From: Halictus rubicundus
Lineage: Eukaryota; Arthropoda; Insecta; Hymenoptera; Halictidae
Assembly (NCBI RefSeq): GCF_050948215.1
Contig: NW_027488998.1
Span: forward strand, 62,001 to 126,000
Length of the DNA stretch: 64,000 nucleotides
Reading direction: 5' to 3'
Position 1 is the first letter of the stretch; every line of letters starts with the position of its first letter. This document shows, in pieces, positions 1 through 13,439 of the stretch. Below the pieces are notes generated by a model that saw nothing but the letters and a program-made list of their open reading frames with translations, made no database searches and was not told where the DNA came from. A program made the position numbers and the translations under genes.

Positions 1-290
1 TAAGATAGGATAGAGGATAGGAAAGGATAGAGGATAGGATAGGATAGAGGATAGAATAGGATAGAGGATAGGATAGGATGGAGGATAGGATAGGATTGAG
101 GATAGGATAGGTTTGAGGATAGGTTAGGATAGAGGATAGGATAGGATAGATGATATTATAGGATAGAGGGTAGCATAGGATAGAGGATACGATAATATAC
201 ACGATAGGATAGGATAGAGGATCGGATACGATAGAGGATAGGATAGGGGATTGGATAGGATAGAGGATAGGATCGGATAGATGATAAGGT
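1..290. repeat. Left-edge segment duplicated near 13.2 kb
   Basis: The first 290 bases match about 13,173-13,462 at an offset of 13,172 (marker GATAATATACACG at 191 and 13,363). The shared stretch includes GGTTTGAGGATAGGTTAGG, which I saw only at these two places. Small differences exist, such as GGTAGCATAGG here against GGTAGGATAGG in the other copy. The two copies diverge after about 290. Confidence 0.8.
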
Positions 291-1455
291 AGAGGAACGG
301 ATAGGATAGAGAATAGGATAGGATAGAGGATAGAGTAGGATAGAGAATAGGATAGGATAGAGGATAGGATAGGATAGAGGATAGAGGATAGGATAGGATA
401 GAGGATAGGATAGGATAGAGGATAGGATAGGTTAGAGGATAGGATAGGATAGGGGATAGGATAGGATAGAGGATAGGATAGGATAGAGGATAGGATAGGA
501 TAGAGGATAGGATAGGGGATTCGATAGGATAGAGGATAGGAGAGGATAGAGGATAGGAGACGATAGAGGACAGGATATCATAGAGGATAGGATAGGATAG
601 AGGATAGGATAGGATAGAGGATAGGGTAGGGGATACGATAGGATAGAGGATAGGATAGGATAGAGGATAGGATAGGATAGAGGATACGATATTATAGAGG
701 ATAGGATAGGATAGACGATAGGATAGGGGATTGGATAGGATAGAGAATAGGAGGCGATAGAGGAGAGGATAGGATAGAGGATAGGATAGGATAGAGGATA
801 GGATAGGATAGAGGATAGGATAGGATAGAGGATAGGATAGGATAGAGGATAGGATAGGATAGAGGATAGGATAGGATAGAGGATAGGATAGGATAGAGGA
901 TAGGATAGGATAGAGGATAGGATAGGATAGAGGATAGGAGACGATAGAGGACAGGATAGGATAGAGGATAGGATAGGATAGAGGATAGGATAGGATAGAG
1001 GATACGATAGGATAGAGGATAGGATAGGATAGAGGATAGGATAGGATAGAGGGTAGGATAGGATAGAGGATAGGATAGGGGATTGGATAGGATAGAGGAT
1101 TGGATAGGATGGAGGATAGGATAGGATAGAGGATAGGATAGAGAATAGGATAGGGAAGAGGATAGGATAGGGGATTGGATAGGATAGTGGATAGGATAGG
1201 ATAGAGGATAGGATAGAGGATAGGATAGAGGATAGGATAAAGTATAGGATAGGGGATAGGATAGGATAGAGGATAGGATAGGATAGAGGATAGGATAGGA
1301 TAGGGGATAGGATAGGATATAGGATAGGATAGGATAGAGGATAAAATAGGATTGAGAATAGGATAGGATAGAGGATAAGATAGGATAGAGGATAAGGTAG
1401 AGGAACGGATAGGATAGAGAATAGGATAGGATAGAGGATAGGATAGGGGATTGGA

Positions 1456-2035
1456 TATCATAGGGGATAGGATAGGATAGAGGATAGGATAAAGTATAGG
1501 ATAGGGGATTGGATAGGATAGAGGAGAGGAGACGATAGAGGACAGGATAGGGTAGAGGATAGGATAGGATAGAGGATAGGATAGGGGATTCCATAGGATA
1601 GAGGATGGGAGAGGATAGAGGATAGGATAGGATAGATGATACGATATTATAGAGGATAGGATAGGATAGAGGATAGGATAGGGAATTGGATAGGATAGAG
1701 GATAGGAGACGATAGAGGACAGGATAGGATAGAGGATAGGATAGGATAGTGGATGGGATAGGATAGAGGATAGGATATGATAGAGGATAGGATAGGATAG
1801 AGGATAGGATAGGATAGAGGATAGGATAAGATAGAGGATAAGATAGGATTGAGGATAGGATAGGATATAGGATAAGATAGGATAGAGGATAAGGTAGAGG
1901 AACGGATAGGATAGAGAATAAGATGGGATAGAGGATAGGATAGGATAGAGGATACGATAGGATAGAGGATAGGATAGGATAGAGGATAGGATAGGATAGA
2001 GGATAGGATAGGGGATTCGATAGGGTAGAGGATAG
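1456..2035. repeat. Dispersed 0.58 kb duplicate, copy 1
   Basis: This segment matches 8,881-9,460 at a constant offset of 7,425. It carries the rare GGGGATTCCATAGG variant (CC at 1,591-1,592 and 9,016-9,017), followed by the same ordered series of variants, including TAGTGGATGGG, GATATGATAG, GATAAGATAG and GAATAAGATGGG. I saw only one or two mismatches and no length change. Confidence 0.85.
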
Positions 2036-2107
2036 GAGAGGATAGAGGATAGGATAGGAAAGAGGATAGGATAGGATAGAGGATAGGATAGAGGATAGGA
2101 TAGGATA

Positions 2108-2335
2108 GATGATATTATAGGATAGAGGGTAGGATAGGATAGAGGATACGATAATATACACGATAGGATAGGATAGAGGATCGGATACGATAGAGGATAG
2201 GATAGGGGATTGGATAGGATAGATGATATTATAGGATAGAGGGTAGGATAGGATAGAGGATACGATAATATACACGTTAGGATAGGATAGAGGATCGGAT
2301 ACGATAGAGGATAGGATAGGGGATTGGATAGGATA
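2108..2335. repeat. 114-bp tandem duplication with GATAATATACACG
   Basis: Two head-to-tail copies are 114 bp apart. GATGATATTATAGG starts at 2,108 and 2,222, and GATAATATACACG starts at 2,150 and 2,264. The second copy has GTTAGG where the first has GATAGG just after the marker. Confidence 0.85.
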
Positions 2336-2830
2336 GAGGATAGGATCGGATAGAGGATAAGGTAGAGGAACGGATAGGATAGAGAATAGGATAGGATAGA
2401 GGATAGAGTAGGATAGAGGATAGCATAGGATAGAGTATACGATAGGATAGAGGATAGGATAGGATAGAGGATAGGATAGGATAGAGGATAGGATAGGTTA
2501 GAGGATAGGATAGGATAGGGGATAGGATAGGATAGAGGATAGGATAGGATAGAGGATAGGATAGGATAGAGGATAGGATAGGGGATACGATAGGATAGAG
2601 GATAGGATAGGATAGAGGATAGGATAGGATAGAGGATAGGATAGGATAGAGGATAGGATAGGGGATACGATAGGATAGAGGATAGGATAGGATAGAGGAT
2701 AGGATAGGATAGAGGATACGATATTATAGAGGATAGGATAGGATAGAGGATAGGATAGGGGATTGGATAGGATAGAGTATATGAGGCGATAGAGGAGAGG
2801 ATAGGATAGAGGATAGGATAGGATAGAGGA

Positions 2831-4722
2831 TACGATATTATAGAGGATAGGATAGGATAGAGGATAGGATAGGGAATTGGATAGGATAGAGGATAGGAGA
2901 CGATAGAGGACAGGATAGGATAGAGGATAGGATAGGATAGAGGATAGGATAGGATAGAGGATGGGGTAGGGGATACGATAGGATAGAGGATAGGATAGGA
3001 TAGAGGATAGGATAGTATAGAGGATACGATATTATAGAGGATAGGATAGGATAGAGGATAGGATTGGGGATTGGATAGGATAGAGGATAGGAGGCGATAG
3101 AGGAGAGGATAGGATAGAGGATAGGATAGGATAGAGGATAGGATAGGATAGAGGATAGGATAGGACAGAGGATAGGATAGGATAGAGGATAGGATAGGAT
3201 AGAGGATAGGATAGGATAGAGGATAGGATAGGATAGAGGATAGGATAGGATAGAGGATAGGATAGGATAGAGGATAGGATAGAGGATAGGATAGGATAGT
3301 GGATAGGATAGGATAGAGGATAGGATAGGATAGAGGATAGGAGACGATAGAGGACAGGATAGGATAGAGGATAGGATAGGATAGGATAGAGGATACGATA
3401 GGATAGAGGATAGGATAGGATAGAGGATAGGATAGGGGATTGGATAGGATAGAGGATTGGATAGGATGGAGGATAGGATAGGATAGAGGATAGGATAGAG
3501 AATAGGATAGGGAAGAGGATAGGATAGGGGATTGGATAGGATAGTGGATAGGATAGGATAGAGGATAGGATAAAGTATAGGATAGGGGATAGGATAGGAT
3601 AGAGGATAGGATAGGATAGAGGGTAGGATAGGATAGAGGATAGGATAGGATAGAGGATAGGATAGGTTAGAGGATAGGATAGGATAGGGGATAGGATAGG
3701 ATAGAGGATAGGATAGGATAGAGGATAGGATAGGGGATTCGATAGGATAGAGGATAGAAGAGGATAGAGGATAGGATAGGATAGAGGATACGATATTCTA
3801 GAGGATAGGATAGGATAGAGGATAGGATAGGGAATTGGATAGGATAGAGGATAGGAGACGATAGAGGACATGATAGGATAGAGGATAGGATAGGATAGAG
3901 GATAGGATAGGATAGAGGATAGGATAGGATAGAGGATAGGATAGGATAGAGGATACGATATTATAGAGGATAGGATAGGATAGAGGATAGGATAGGATAG
4001 AGGATAGGATAGGATAGAGGATAGGATAGGATAGAGGATAGGATAGGATAGAGGATAGGATAGGATAGAGGATAGGATAGGATAGAGGATAGGATAGGAT
4101 AGAGGATAGGATAGGATAGAGGATAGGATAGGATAGAGGATAGGATAGGATAGAGGATAGGATAGGATAGAGGATAGGATAGGATAGAGGATAGGATAGG
4201 ATAGAGGATAGGATAGGATAGAGGATAGGATAGAATAGAGGATAGGATAGGATAGAGGATAGGATAGGATAGAGGATAGGATAGGATAGAGGATAGGATA
4301 GGATAGAGGATAGGATAGGATAGAGGATAGGATAGAGGATAGGATAGAGGATAGGATAGGATAGAGGATAGGATAGGATAGAGGATAGGATAGGATAGAG
4401 GATAGGATAGGATAGAGGATAGGATAGGATAGAGGATAGGATAGGATAGAGGATAGGATAGGATAGAGGATAGGATAGGATAGAGGATAGGATAGGATAG
4501 AGGATAGGATAGGATAGAGGATAGGATAGGATAGAGGATAGGATACGATAGAGGATAAAATAGGATTGAGAATAGGATAGGATAGAGGATAGGATAGGGG
4601 ATTGGATAGGATAGGGGATAGGATAGGATAGAGGATAGGATAGAGGATAGGATAAAGTATAGGATAGGGGATTGGATAGGATAGAGGAGAGGAGACGATA
4701 GAGGACAGGATAGGGTAGAGGA
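2831..4722. repeat. 1.9 kb tandem higher-order unit, copy 1
   Basis: This 1,892-bp unit begins at a TACGATATTATAG variant and is followed directly by a second copy at 4,723-6,665. Landmark offsets between the copies are 1,892 at the start, 1,926 in the middle and 1,943 at the end. The second copy has therefore gained three 17-bp monomers (two plus one) without changing landmark order. The unit contains a long, nearly pure 17-mer tract at 3,966-4,550. Confidence 0.88.
3966..4550. repeat. Nearly pure 17-mer tract, 35 monomers
   Basis: Counting from 3,966 gives fifteen perfect 17-mers, one with a single G-to-A change (4,221-4,237), five more perfect 17-mers, two 12-mers (4,323 and 4,335), and twelve 17-mers of which the last carries one C. 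The lengths sum exactly to 585 bp. This is one of the most homogeneous parts of the window. Confidence 0.92.
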
Positions 4723-6665
4723 TACGATATTATAGAGGATAGGATAGGATAGAGGATAGGATAAGGAATTGGATAGGATAGAGGATAGGAGACGATAGAG
4801 GACAGGATAGGATAGAGGATAGGATAGGATAGAGGATAGGATAGGATAGAGGATGGGGTAGGGGATACGATAGGATAGAGGATAGGATAGGATAGAGGAT
4901 AGGATAGTATAGAGGATACGATATTATAGAGGATAGGATAGGATAGAGGATAGGATTGGGGATTGGATAGGATAGAGGATAGGAGGCGATAGAGGAGAGG
5001 ATAGGATAGAGGATAGGATAGGATAGAGGATAGGATAGGATAGAGGATAGGATAGGACAGAGGATAGGATAGGATAGAGGATAGGATAGGATAGAGGATA
5101 GGATAGGATAGAGGATAGGATAGGATAGAGGATAGGATAGGATAGAGGATAGGATAGGATAGAGGATAGGATAGAGGATAGGATAGGATAGTGGATAGGA
5201 TAGGATAGAGGATAGGATAGGATAGAGGATAGGAGACGATAGAGGACAGGATAGGATAGAGGATAGGATAGGATAGGATAGAGGATACGATAGGATAGAG
5301 GATAGGATAGGATAGAGGATAGGATAGGATAGAGGATAGGATAGGATAGAGGATAGGATAGGGGATTGGATAGGATAGAGGATTGGATAGGATGGAGGAT
5401 AGGATAGGATAGAGGATAGGATAGAGAATAGGATAGGGAAGAGGATAGGATAGGGGATTGGATAGGATAGTGGATAGGATAGGATAGAGGATAGGATAAA
5501 GTATAGGATAGGGGATAGGATAGGATAGAGGATAGGATAGGATAGAGGGTAGGATAGGATAGAGGATAGGATAGGATAGAGGATAGGATAGGTTAGAGGA
5601 TAGGATAGGATAGGGGATAGGATAGGATAGAGGATAGGATAGGATAGAGGATAGGATAGGGGATTCGATAGGATAGAGGATAGAAGAGGATAGAGGATAG
5701 GATAGGATAGAGGATACGATATTCTAGAGGATAGGATAGGATAGAGGATAGGATAGGGAATTGGATAGGATAGAGGATAGGAGACGATAGAGGACATGAT
5801 AGGATAGAGGATAGGATAGGATAGAGGATAGGATAGGATAGAGGATAGGATAGGATAGAGGATAGGATAGGATAGAGGATACGATATTATAGAGGATAGG
5901 ATAGGATAGAGGATAGGATAGGATAGAGGATAGGATAGGATAGAGGATAGGATAGGATAGAGGATAGGATAGGATAGAGGATAGGATAGGATAGAGGATA
6001 GGATAGGATAGAGGATAGGATAGGATAGAGGATAGGATAGGATAGAGGATAGGATAGGATAGAGGATAGGATAGGATAGAGGATAGGATAGGATAGAGGA
6101 TAGGATAGGATAGAGGATAGGATAGGATAGAGGATAGGATAGGATAGAGGATAGGATAGGATAGAGGATAGGATAGAATAGAGGATAGGATAGGATAGAG
6201 GATAGGATAGGATAGAGGATAGGATAGGATAGAGGATAGGATAGGATAGAGGATAGGATAGGATAGAGGATAGGATAGAGGATAGGATAGAGGATAGGAT
6301 AGGATAGAGGATAGGATAGGATAGAGGATAGGATAGGATAGAGGATAGGATAGGATAGAGGATAGGATAGGATAGAGGATAGGATAGGATAGAGGATAGG
6401 ATAGGATAGAGGATAGGATAGGATAGAGGATAGGATAGGATAGAGGATAGGATAGGATAGAGGATAGGATAGGATAGAGGATAGGATACGATAGAGGATA
6501 AAATAGGATTGAGAATAGGATAGGATAGAGGATAGGATAGGGGATTGGATAGGATAGGGGATAGGATAGGATAGAGGATAGGATAGAGGATAGGATAAAG
6601 TATAGGATAGGGGATTGGATAGGATAGAGGAGAGGAGACGATAGAGGACAGGATAGGGTAGAGGA
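4723..6665. repeat. 1.9 kb tandem higher-order unit, copy 2
   Basis: This is the direct repeat of 2,831-4,722, 1,943 bp long. It ends at the GAGGAGAGGAGACG and GGGTAGAGG landmarks (4,684 in copy 1, 6,627 here). Differences I noticed are three extra 17-bp monomers and a few substitutions, for example AAGGAATTGG near its start where copy 1 has AGGGAATTGG. Confidence 0.88.
5892..6493. repeat. Nearly pure 17-mer tract, 36 monomers
   Basis: This is the counterpart of 3,966-4,550 in the second 1.9 kb unit. It is 602 bp, exactly one 17-bp monomer longer, and has the same single GAATA variant and the same pair of 12-mers. Both tracts end at a GAGGATAAAATAGG landmark (4,551 and 6,494). Confidence 0.9.
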
Positions 6666-8880
6666 TAGGATAGGATAGAGGATAGGATAGGATAGAGGAT
6701 AGGATAGGGGATTCGATAGGATAGAGGATGGGAGAGGATAGAGGATAGGATAGGATAGATGATACGATATTATAGAGGATAGGATAGGATAGAGGATAGG
6801 ATAGGGAATTGGATAGGATAGAGGATAGAGTAGGATAGAGAATAGGATTGGATAGATGATATTATAGGATAGAGGATAGAATATGATAGAGGATACGATA
6901 ATATAGAGGATAGGATAGGATAGAGGATAGGATAGGATAGGATAGAGGATAGGATAGGATAGGATAGAGGATAGGATAGGATAGAGGATAGGATAGGATA
7001 GAGGATAAGATAGGATAGAGGATAAGGTAGAGGAACGGATAGGATAGAGAATAAGATAGGATAGAGGATAGGATAGGATAGAGGATACGATAGGATAGTG
7101 GATAGGATAGGATAGATGATAGGATAGGATAGAGGATAGGATAGGATAGAGGATAGGATAGGATAGAGGATTGGATAGGATAGAGGATAGGAGGCGATAG
7201 AGGAGAGGATAGGATAGAGGATAGGATAGGATAGAGGATAGGATAGGATAGAGGATCGGATAGGATAGAGGATAGGATAGAGGATAGGATAGGATAGAGG
7301 ATAGGATAGGATAGAGGATAGGATAGGATAGAGGATAGGATAGAGGATAGGATAGGATAGAGGATAGGATAGGATAGAGGATAGGATAGGATAGAGGATA
7401 GGATAGGATAGAGGATAGGAGACGATAGAGGACAGGATAGGATAGAGGATAGGATAGGATAGAGGATAGGATAGGATAGAGGATACGATAGGATAGAGGA
7501 TAGGATAGGATAGAGGATAGGATAGGATAGAGGATAGGATAGGATAGAGGATAGGATAGGGGGTTGGATAGGATAGAGGATTGGATAGGATGGAGGATAG
7601 GATAGGATAGAGGATACGATATTATAGAGGATAGGATAGGATAGAGGATAGGATAGGGAATTGGATAGGATAGAGGATAGGAGTCGATAGAGGACATGAT
7701 AGGATAGAGGATAGGATAGGATAGAGGATAGGATAGGATAGAGGATAGGATAGGGGAAACGATAGGATAGAGGATAGGGTAGGATAGAGGATAGGATAGG
7801 ATAGAGGATAGGATAGGATAGAGGATACGATATTATAGAGGATAGGATAGGATAGAGGATAGGATAGGATAGAGGATAGGATAGGATAGAGTATAGGATA
7901 GGATAGAGGATAGGATAGGATAGAGGATAGGATAGGATAGAGGATAGGATAGGATAGAGGATAAGATAGGATAGAGGATAAGGTAGAGGAACGGATAGGA
8001 TAGAGAATAAGATAGGATAGAGGATAGGATAGGATAGAGGATACGATAGGATAGAGGATAGGGTAGGATAGAGGATAGGATAGGATAGAGGATAGGATAG
8101 GGGATTCGATAGGGTAGAGGATAGGAGAGGATAGAGGATAGGATAGGAAAGAGGATAGGATAGGATAGAGGATAGGATAGAGGATAGGATAGGACGGATG
8201 ATAGGATAGGATGGAGGATAGGATAGGATATAGGATAGGATAGAGGATAGGATAGGATAGATGATATTATAGGATAGAGGGTAGGATAGGATAGAGGATA
8301 CGATAATATACACGATAGGATAGGATAGACGATCGGATACGATAGAGGATAGGATAGGGGATTGGATAGGATAGAGGATAGGATCGGATAGAGGATAAGG
8401 TAGAGGAACGGATAGGATAGAGAATAGGATAGGATAGAGGATAGGATAGAGGATAGAGGATAGGATAGGATAGAGGATAGGATAGGATAGAGGATAGGAT
8501 AGGATAGAGGATAGGATAGGATAGAGGATAGGATAGGATAGAGGATAGGATAGGATAGAGGATAGGATAGGATAGGGGATAGGATAGGTTAGAGGATAGG
8601 ATAGGATAGAGAATAGAATAGGGTAGAGGATAGGATAGGATAGAGGATAGGATAGGATAGGATAGAGGATAGGATAGGGGATTCGATAGGATAGAGGATA
8701 GGAGAGGATAGAGGATAGGATAGAATAGATTACACGATATTATAGAGGATAGGATAGGATGGAGGATAGGATAGGATAGAGGATAGGATAGGATAGAGGA
8801 TAGGATAGGATAGAGGATAGGATAGGATAGAGGATAAGATAGGGGATTCGATAGGATGGAGGATAGGATAGGGGATTCGA

Positions 8881-9460
8881 TAGGATAGGGGATAGGATAG
8901 GATAGAGGATAGGATAAAGTATAGGATAGGGGATTGGATAGGATAGAGGAGAGGAGACGATAGAGGACAGGATAGGGTAGAGGATAGGATAGGATAGAGG
9001 ATAGGATAGGGGATTCCATAGGATAGAGGATGGGAGAGGATAGAGGATAGGATAGGATAGATGATACGATATTATAGAGGATAGGATAGGATAGAGGATA
9101 GGATAGGGAATTGGATAGGATAGAGGATAGGAGACGATAGAGGACAGGATAGGATAGAGGATAGGATAGGATAGTGGATGGGATAGGATAGAGGATAGGA
9201 TATGATAGAGGATAGGATAGGATAGAGGATAGGATAGGATAGAGGATAGGATAAGATAGAGGATAAGATAGGATTGAGGATAGGATAGGATATAGGATAA
9301 GATAGGATAGAGGATAAGGTAGAGGAACGGATAGGATAGAGAATAAGATGGGATAGAGGATAGGATAGGATAGAGGATACGATAGGATAGAGGATAGGAT
9401 AGGATAGAGGATAGGATAGGATAGAGGATTGGATAGGGGATTCGATAGGGTAGAGGATAG
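8881..9460. repeat. Dispersed 0.58 kb duplicate, copy 2
   Basis: This is the partner of 1,456-2,035 at an offset of 7,425 and includes the rare GGGGATTCCATAGG variant. Flanks differ on both sides, so it is an inserted or exchanged segment and not part of a longer collinear repeat. Confidence 0.85.
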
Positions 9461-9999
9461 GATAGGGGATTGGATAGGATAGGGGATAGGATAGGATAGA
9501 GGATAGGATAGATGATAGGATAAAGTATAGGATAGGGGATTGGATAGGATAGAGGAGAGGAGTCGATAGAGGACAGGATAGGGTAGAGGATAGGATAGGA
9601 TAGAGGATAGGATAGGATAGAGGATAGGATAGGGGATTCGATAGGATAGAGGATGGGAGAGGATAGAGGATAGGATAGGATAGATGATACGATATTATAG
9701 AGGATAGGATAGGATAGAGGATAGGATAGGATAGAGGATAGGATAGGGAATTGGATAGGATAGAGGATAGAGTAGGATAGAGAATAGGATTGGATAGATG
9801 ATATTATAGGATAGAGGATAGAATATGATAGAGGATACGATATTATAGAGGATAGGATAGAGGATAGGATAGGATAGAGGATAGGATAGGATAGAGGATA
9901 GGATAGGATAGAGGATAGGATAGGATAGAGGATAGGATAGGATAGAGGGTAGGATAGGATAGAGGATAAGATAGGATAGAGGATAAGGTAGAGGAACGG

Positions 10000-10450
10000 A
10001 TAGGATAGAGAATAAGATAGGATAGAGGATAGGATAGGATAGAGGAGACGATAGGATAGAGGATAGGATAGGATAGAGGATAGGATAGGATAGAGGATAG
10101 GATAGGGGGTTCGATAGGGTAGAGGATAGGAGAGGATAGAGGATAGGATAGGAAAGAGGATAGGATAGGATAGAGGATAGGATAGAGGATAGGATAGAGG
10201 ATAGGATAGGACGGATGATAGGATAGGATGGAGGATAGGATAGGATATAGGATAGGATAGAGGATAGGATAGGATAGATGATATTATAGGATAGAGGGTA
10301 GGATAGGATAGAGGATACGATAATATACACGATAGGATAGGATAGAGGATCGGATACGATAGAGGATAGGATAGGGGATTGGATAGGATAGAGGATAGGA
10401 TCGGATAGAGGATAAGGTAGAGGAACGGATAGGATAGAGAATAGGATAGG
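10000..10450. repeat. Copy of the 8.0-8.44 kb segment
   Basis: The ordered variants GGGTAGAGG, GGAAAGAGG, GGACGGATG, GGATATAGG, GATAATATACACG and GATAAGGTAGAGG at 8.1-8.4 kb recur here. The offset is 2,017 measured at GATAATATACACG. Related versions with ACAGATG in place of ACGGATG occur at 50.9-51.3, 58.2-58.6, 59.0-59.4 and 59.6-60.0 kb. Confidence 0.78.
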
Positions 10451-11744
10451 ATAGAGGATAGAGTAGGATAGAGAATAGGATTGGATAGATGATATTATAG
10501 GATAGAGGATAGAATATGATAGAGGATACGATATTATAGAGGATAGGATAGGATAGAGGATAGGATAGGATAGAGGATAGGATAGGATAGAGGATAGGAT
10601 AGGATAGAGGATAGGATAGAATAGAGGATAGGATAGGATAGAGGATAGGATAGGATAGAGGATAGGATAGGATAGAGGATAGGATAGAGGATAGAGGATA
10701 GGATAGGATAGAGGATAGGATAGGATAGAGGATAGGATAGGATAGAGGATAGGATAGGATAGAGGATAGGATAGGATAGGGGATAGGATAGGTTAGAGGA
10801 TAGGATAGGATAGAGAATAGGATAGGGTAGAGGATAGGATAGGATAGAGGATAGGATAGGATAGGATAGAGGATAGGATAGGGGATTGGATAGGATAGAG
10901 GATAGGAGACGATAGAGGACAGGATAGGATAGAGGATAGGATAGGATAGAGGATAGGATAGGATAGAGGATAGCATAAGATAGAGGATAGGATAGGGGAT
11001 TCGATAGGATAGAGGATGGGAGAGGATAGAGGATAGGATAGGATAGATGATACGATATTATAGAGGATAGGATAGGATAGAGGATAGGATAGGGGATTGG
11101 ATAGGATAGAGGATAGGATCGGATAGAGGATAGAGTAGGATAGAGAATAGGATTTAATAGATGATATTATAGGATAGAGGATAGAATATGATAGAGGATA
11201 CGATATTATAGAGGATAGGATAGGATAGAGGATAGGATAGGATAGGATAGAGGATAGGATAGGATAGAGGATAGGATAGGGGATTGGATAGGATAGAGGA
11301 TAGGATCGGATAGAGGATAAGGTAGAGGAACGGATAGGATAGAGAATAGGATAGGATAGAGGATAGAGTTGGATAGAGAATAGGATTGGATAGATGATAT
11401 TATAGGATAGAGGATAGAATATGATAGAGGATACGATATTATAGAGGATAGGATAGGATAGAGGATAGGATAGGATAGAGGATAGGATAGGATAGAGGAT
11501 AGGATAGGATAGAGGATAGGATAGGATAGAGGATAGGATAGGATAGAGGATAGGATAGGATAGAGGATAGGATAGGATAGAGGATAGGATAGGATAGAGG
11601 ATAGGATAGAGGATAGGATAGGATAGAGGATAGGATAGGATAGGGGATAGGATAGGTTAGAGGATAGGATAGGATAGAGAATAGGATAGGGTAGAGGATA
11701 GGAGAGGATAGAGGATAGGATAGGATAGGATAGAGGATAGGATA

Positions 11745-13115
11745 GGGGATTCGATAGGATAGAGGATAGGAGAGGATAGAGGATAGGATAGAATAGAGGA
11801 CACGATATTATAGAGGATAGGATAGGATGGAGGATAGGATAGGGGATTGGATAGGATAGAGGATAGGAGACGATAGAGGACAGGATAGGATAGAGGACAG
11901 GATAGGATAGAGGATAGGATAGGATAGAGGATAGGATAGGATAGAGGATAGGATATAATAGAGGATAGGATAGGATAGAGGATAGGATAGGATAGAGGAT
12001 AGGATACGATAGAGGATAAAATAGGATTGAGAATAGGATAGGATAGAGGATAAGATAGAATAGAGGATAAGGTAGAGGAACGGATAGGATAGAGAATAGG
12101 ATAGGATAGAGGATAGGATAGGGGATTGGATAGGATAGGGGATAGGATAGGATAGAGGATAGGATAGAGGATAGGATAAAGTATAGGATAGGGGATTGGA
12201 TAGGTTAGAGGATAGGAGACGATAGAGGACAGGATAGGGTAGAGGATAATATAGGATAGAGGATAGGATAGGATAGAGGATAGCATAGGGAATTGGATAG
12301 GATAGAGGATAGGAGACGATAGAGGACAGGATAGGATAGAGGATAGGATAGGATAGAGGATAGGATAGGATAGAGGATAGGATCGGGGATTCGATAGGAT
12401 AGATGATAGGAGAGGATAGAGGATAGGATAGAATAGAGGACACGATATTATAGAGGATAGGATAGGATGGAGGATAGGATAGGGGATTGGATAGGATAGA
12501 GGATAGGAGACGATAGAGGACAGGATAGGATAGAGGATAGGATACGATAGAGGATAAAATAGGATTGAGAATAGGATAGGATAGAGGATAAGATAGAATA
12601 GAGGATAAGGTAGAGGAACGGATAGGATAGAGAATAGGATAGGATAGAGGATAGGATAGGGGATTGGATAGGATAGGGGATAGGATAGGATAGAGGATAG
12701 GATAGAGGATAGGATAAAGTATAGGATAGGGGATTGGATAGGATAGAGGATAGGAGACGATAGAGGACAGGATAGGGTAGAGGATAATATAGGATAGAGG
12801 ATAGGATAGGATAGAGGATAGGATAGGGGATTCGATAGGATAGAGGATAAGAGAGGATAGAGGATAGGATAGAATAGAGGACACGATATTATAGAGGATA
12901 GGATAGGATGGGGGATAGGATAGGGGATTGGATAGGATAGAGGATAGGAGACGATAGAGGACAGGATAGGATAGAGGATAGGATAGGATAGAGGATAGGA
13001 TAGGGGATTCGATAGGATAGATGATAGGAGAGGATAGAGGATAGGATAGAATAGAGGACACGATATTATAGAGGATAGGATAGGATGGAGGATAGGATAG
13101 GGGATTGGATAGGAT
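11745..13115. repeat. Cluster of four GAGGACACGATATT units
   Basis: The variant CACGATATTATAGAGG occurs at 11,801, 12,441, 12,882 and 13,059, spaced by 640, 441 and 177 bp. Each copy is preceded by GGGGATTCGATAGG and followed by GGATGGAGG (GGATGGGGG in the third copy). A nested segment starting GAGGATAAAATAGG repeats 538 bp apart (12,012 and 12,550). The shrinking spacing looks like a series of overlapping tandem duplications. Confidence 0.82.
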
Positions 13116-13439
13116 AGAGGATAGGAGACGATAGAGGACAGGATAGGATAGAGGATAGGATAGGATAGAGGATAGGATAGGATAGAGGATGGGAAAGGAT
13201 AGAGGATAGGATAAGATAGAGGATAGAATAGGATAGAGGATAGGATAGGATGGAGGATAGGATAGGATTGAGGATAGGATAGGTTTGAGGATAGGTTAGG
13301 ATAGAGGATAGGATAGGATAGATGATATTATAGGATAGAGGGTAGGATAGGATAGAGGATACGATAATATACACGATAGGATAGGATAGAGGATCGGATA
13401 CGATAGAGGATAGGATAGGGGATTGGATAGGATAGAGGA

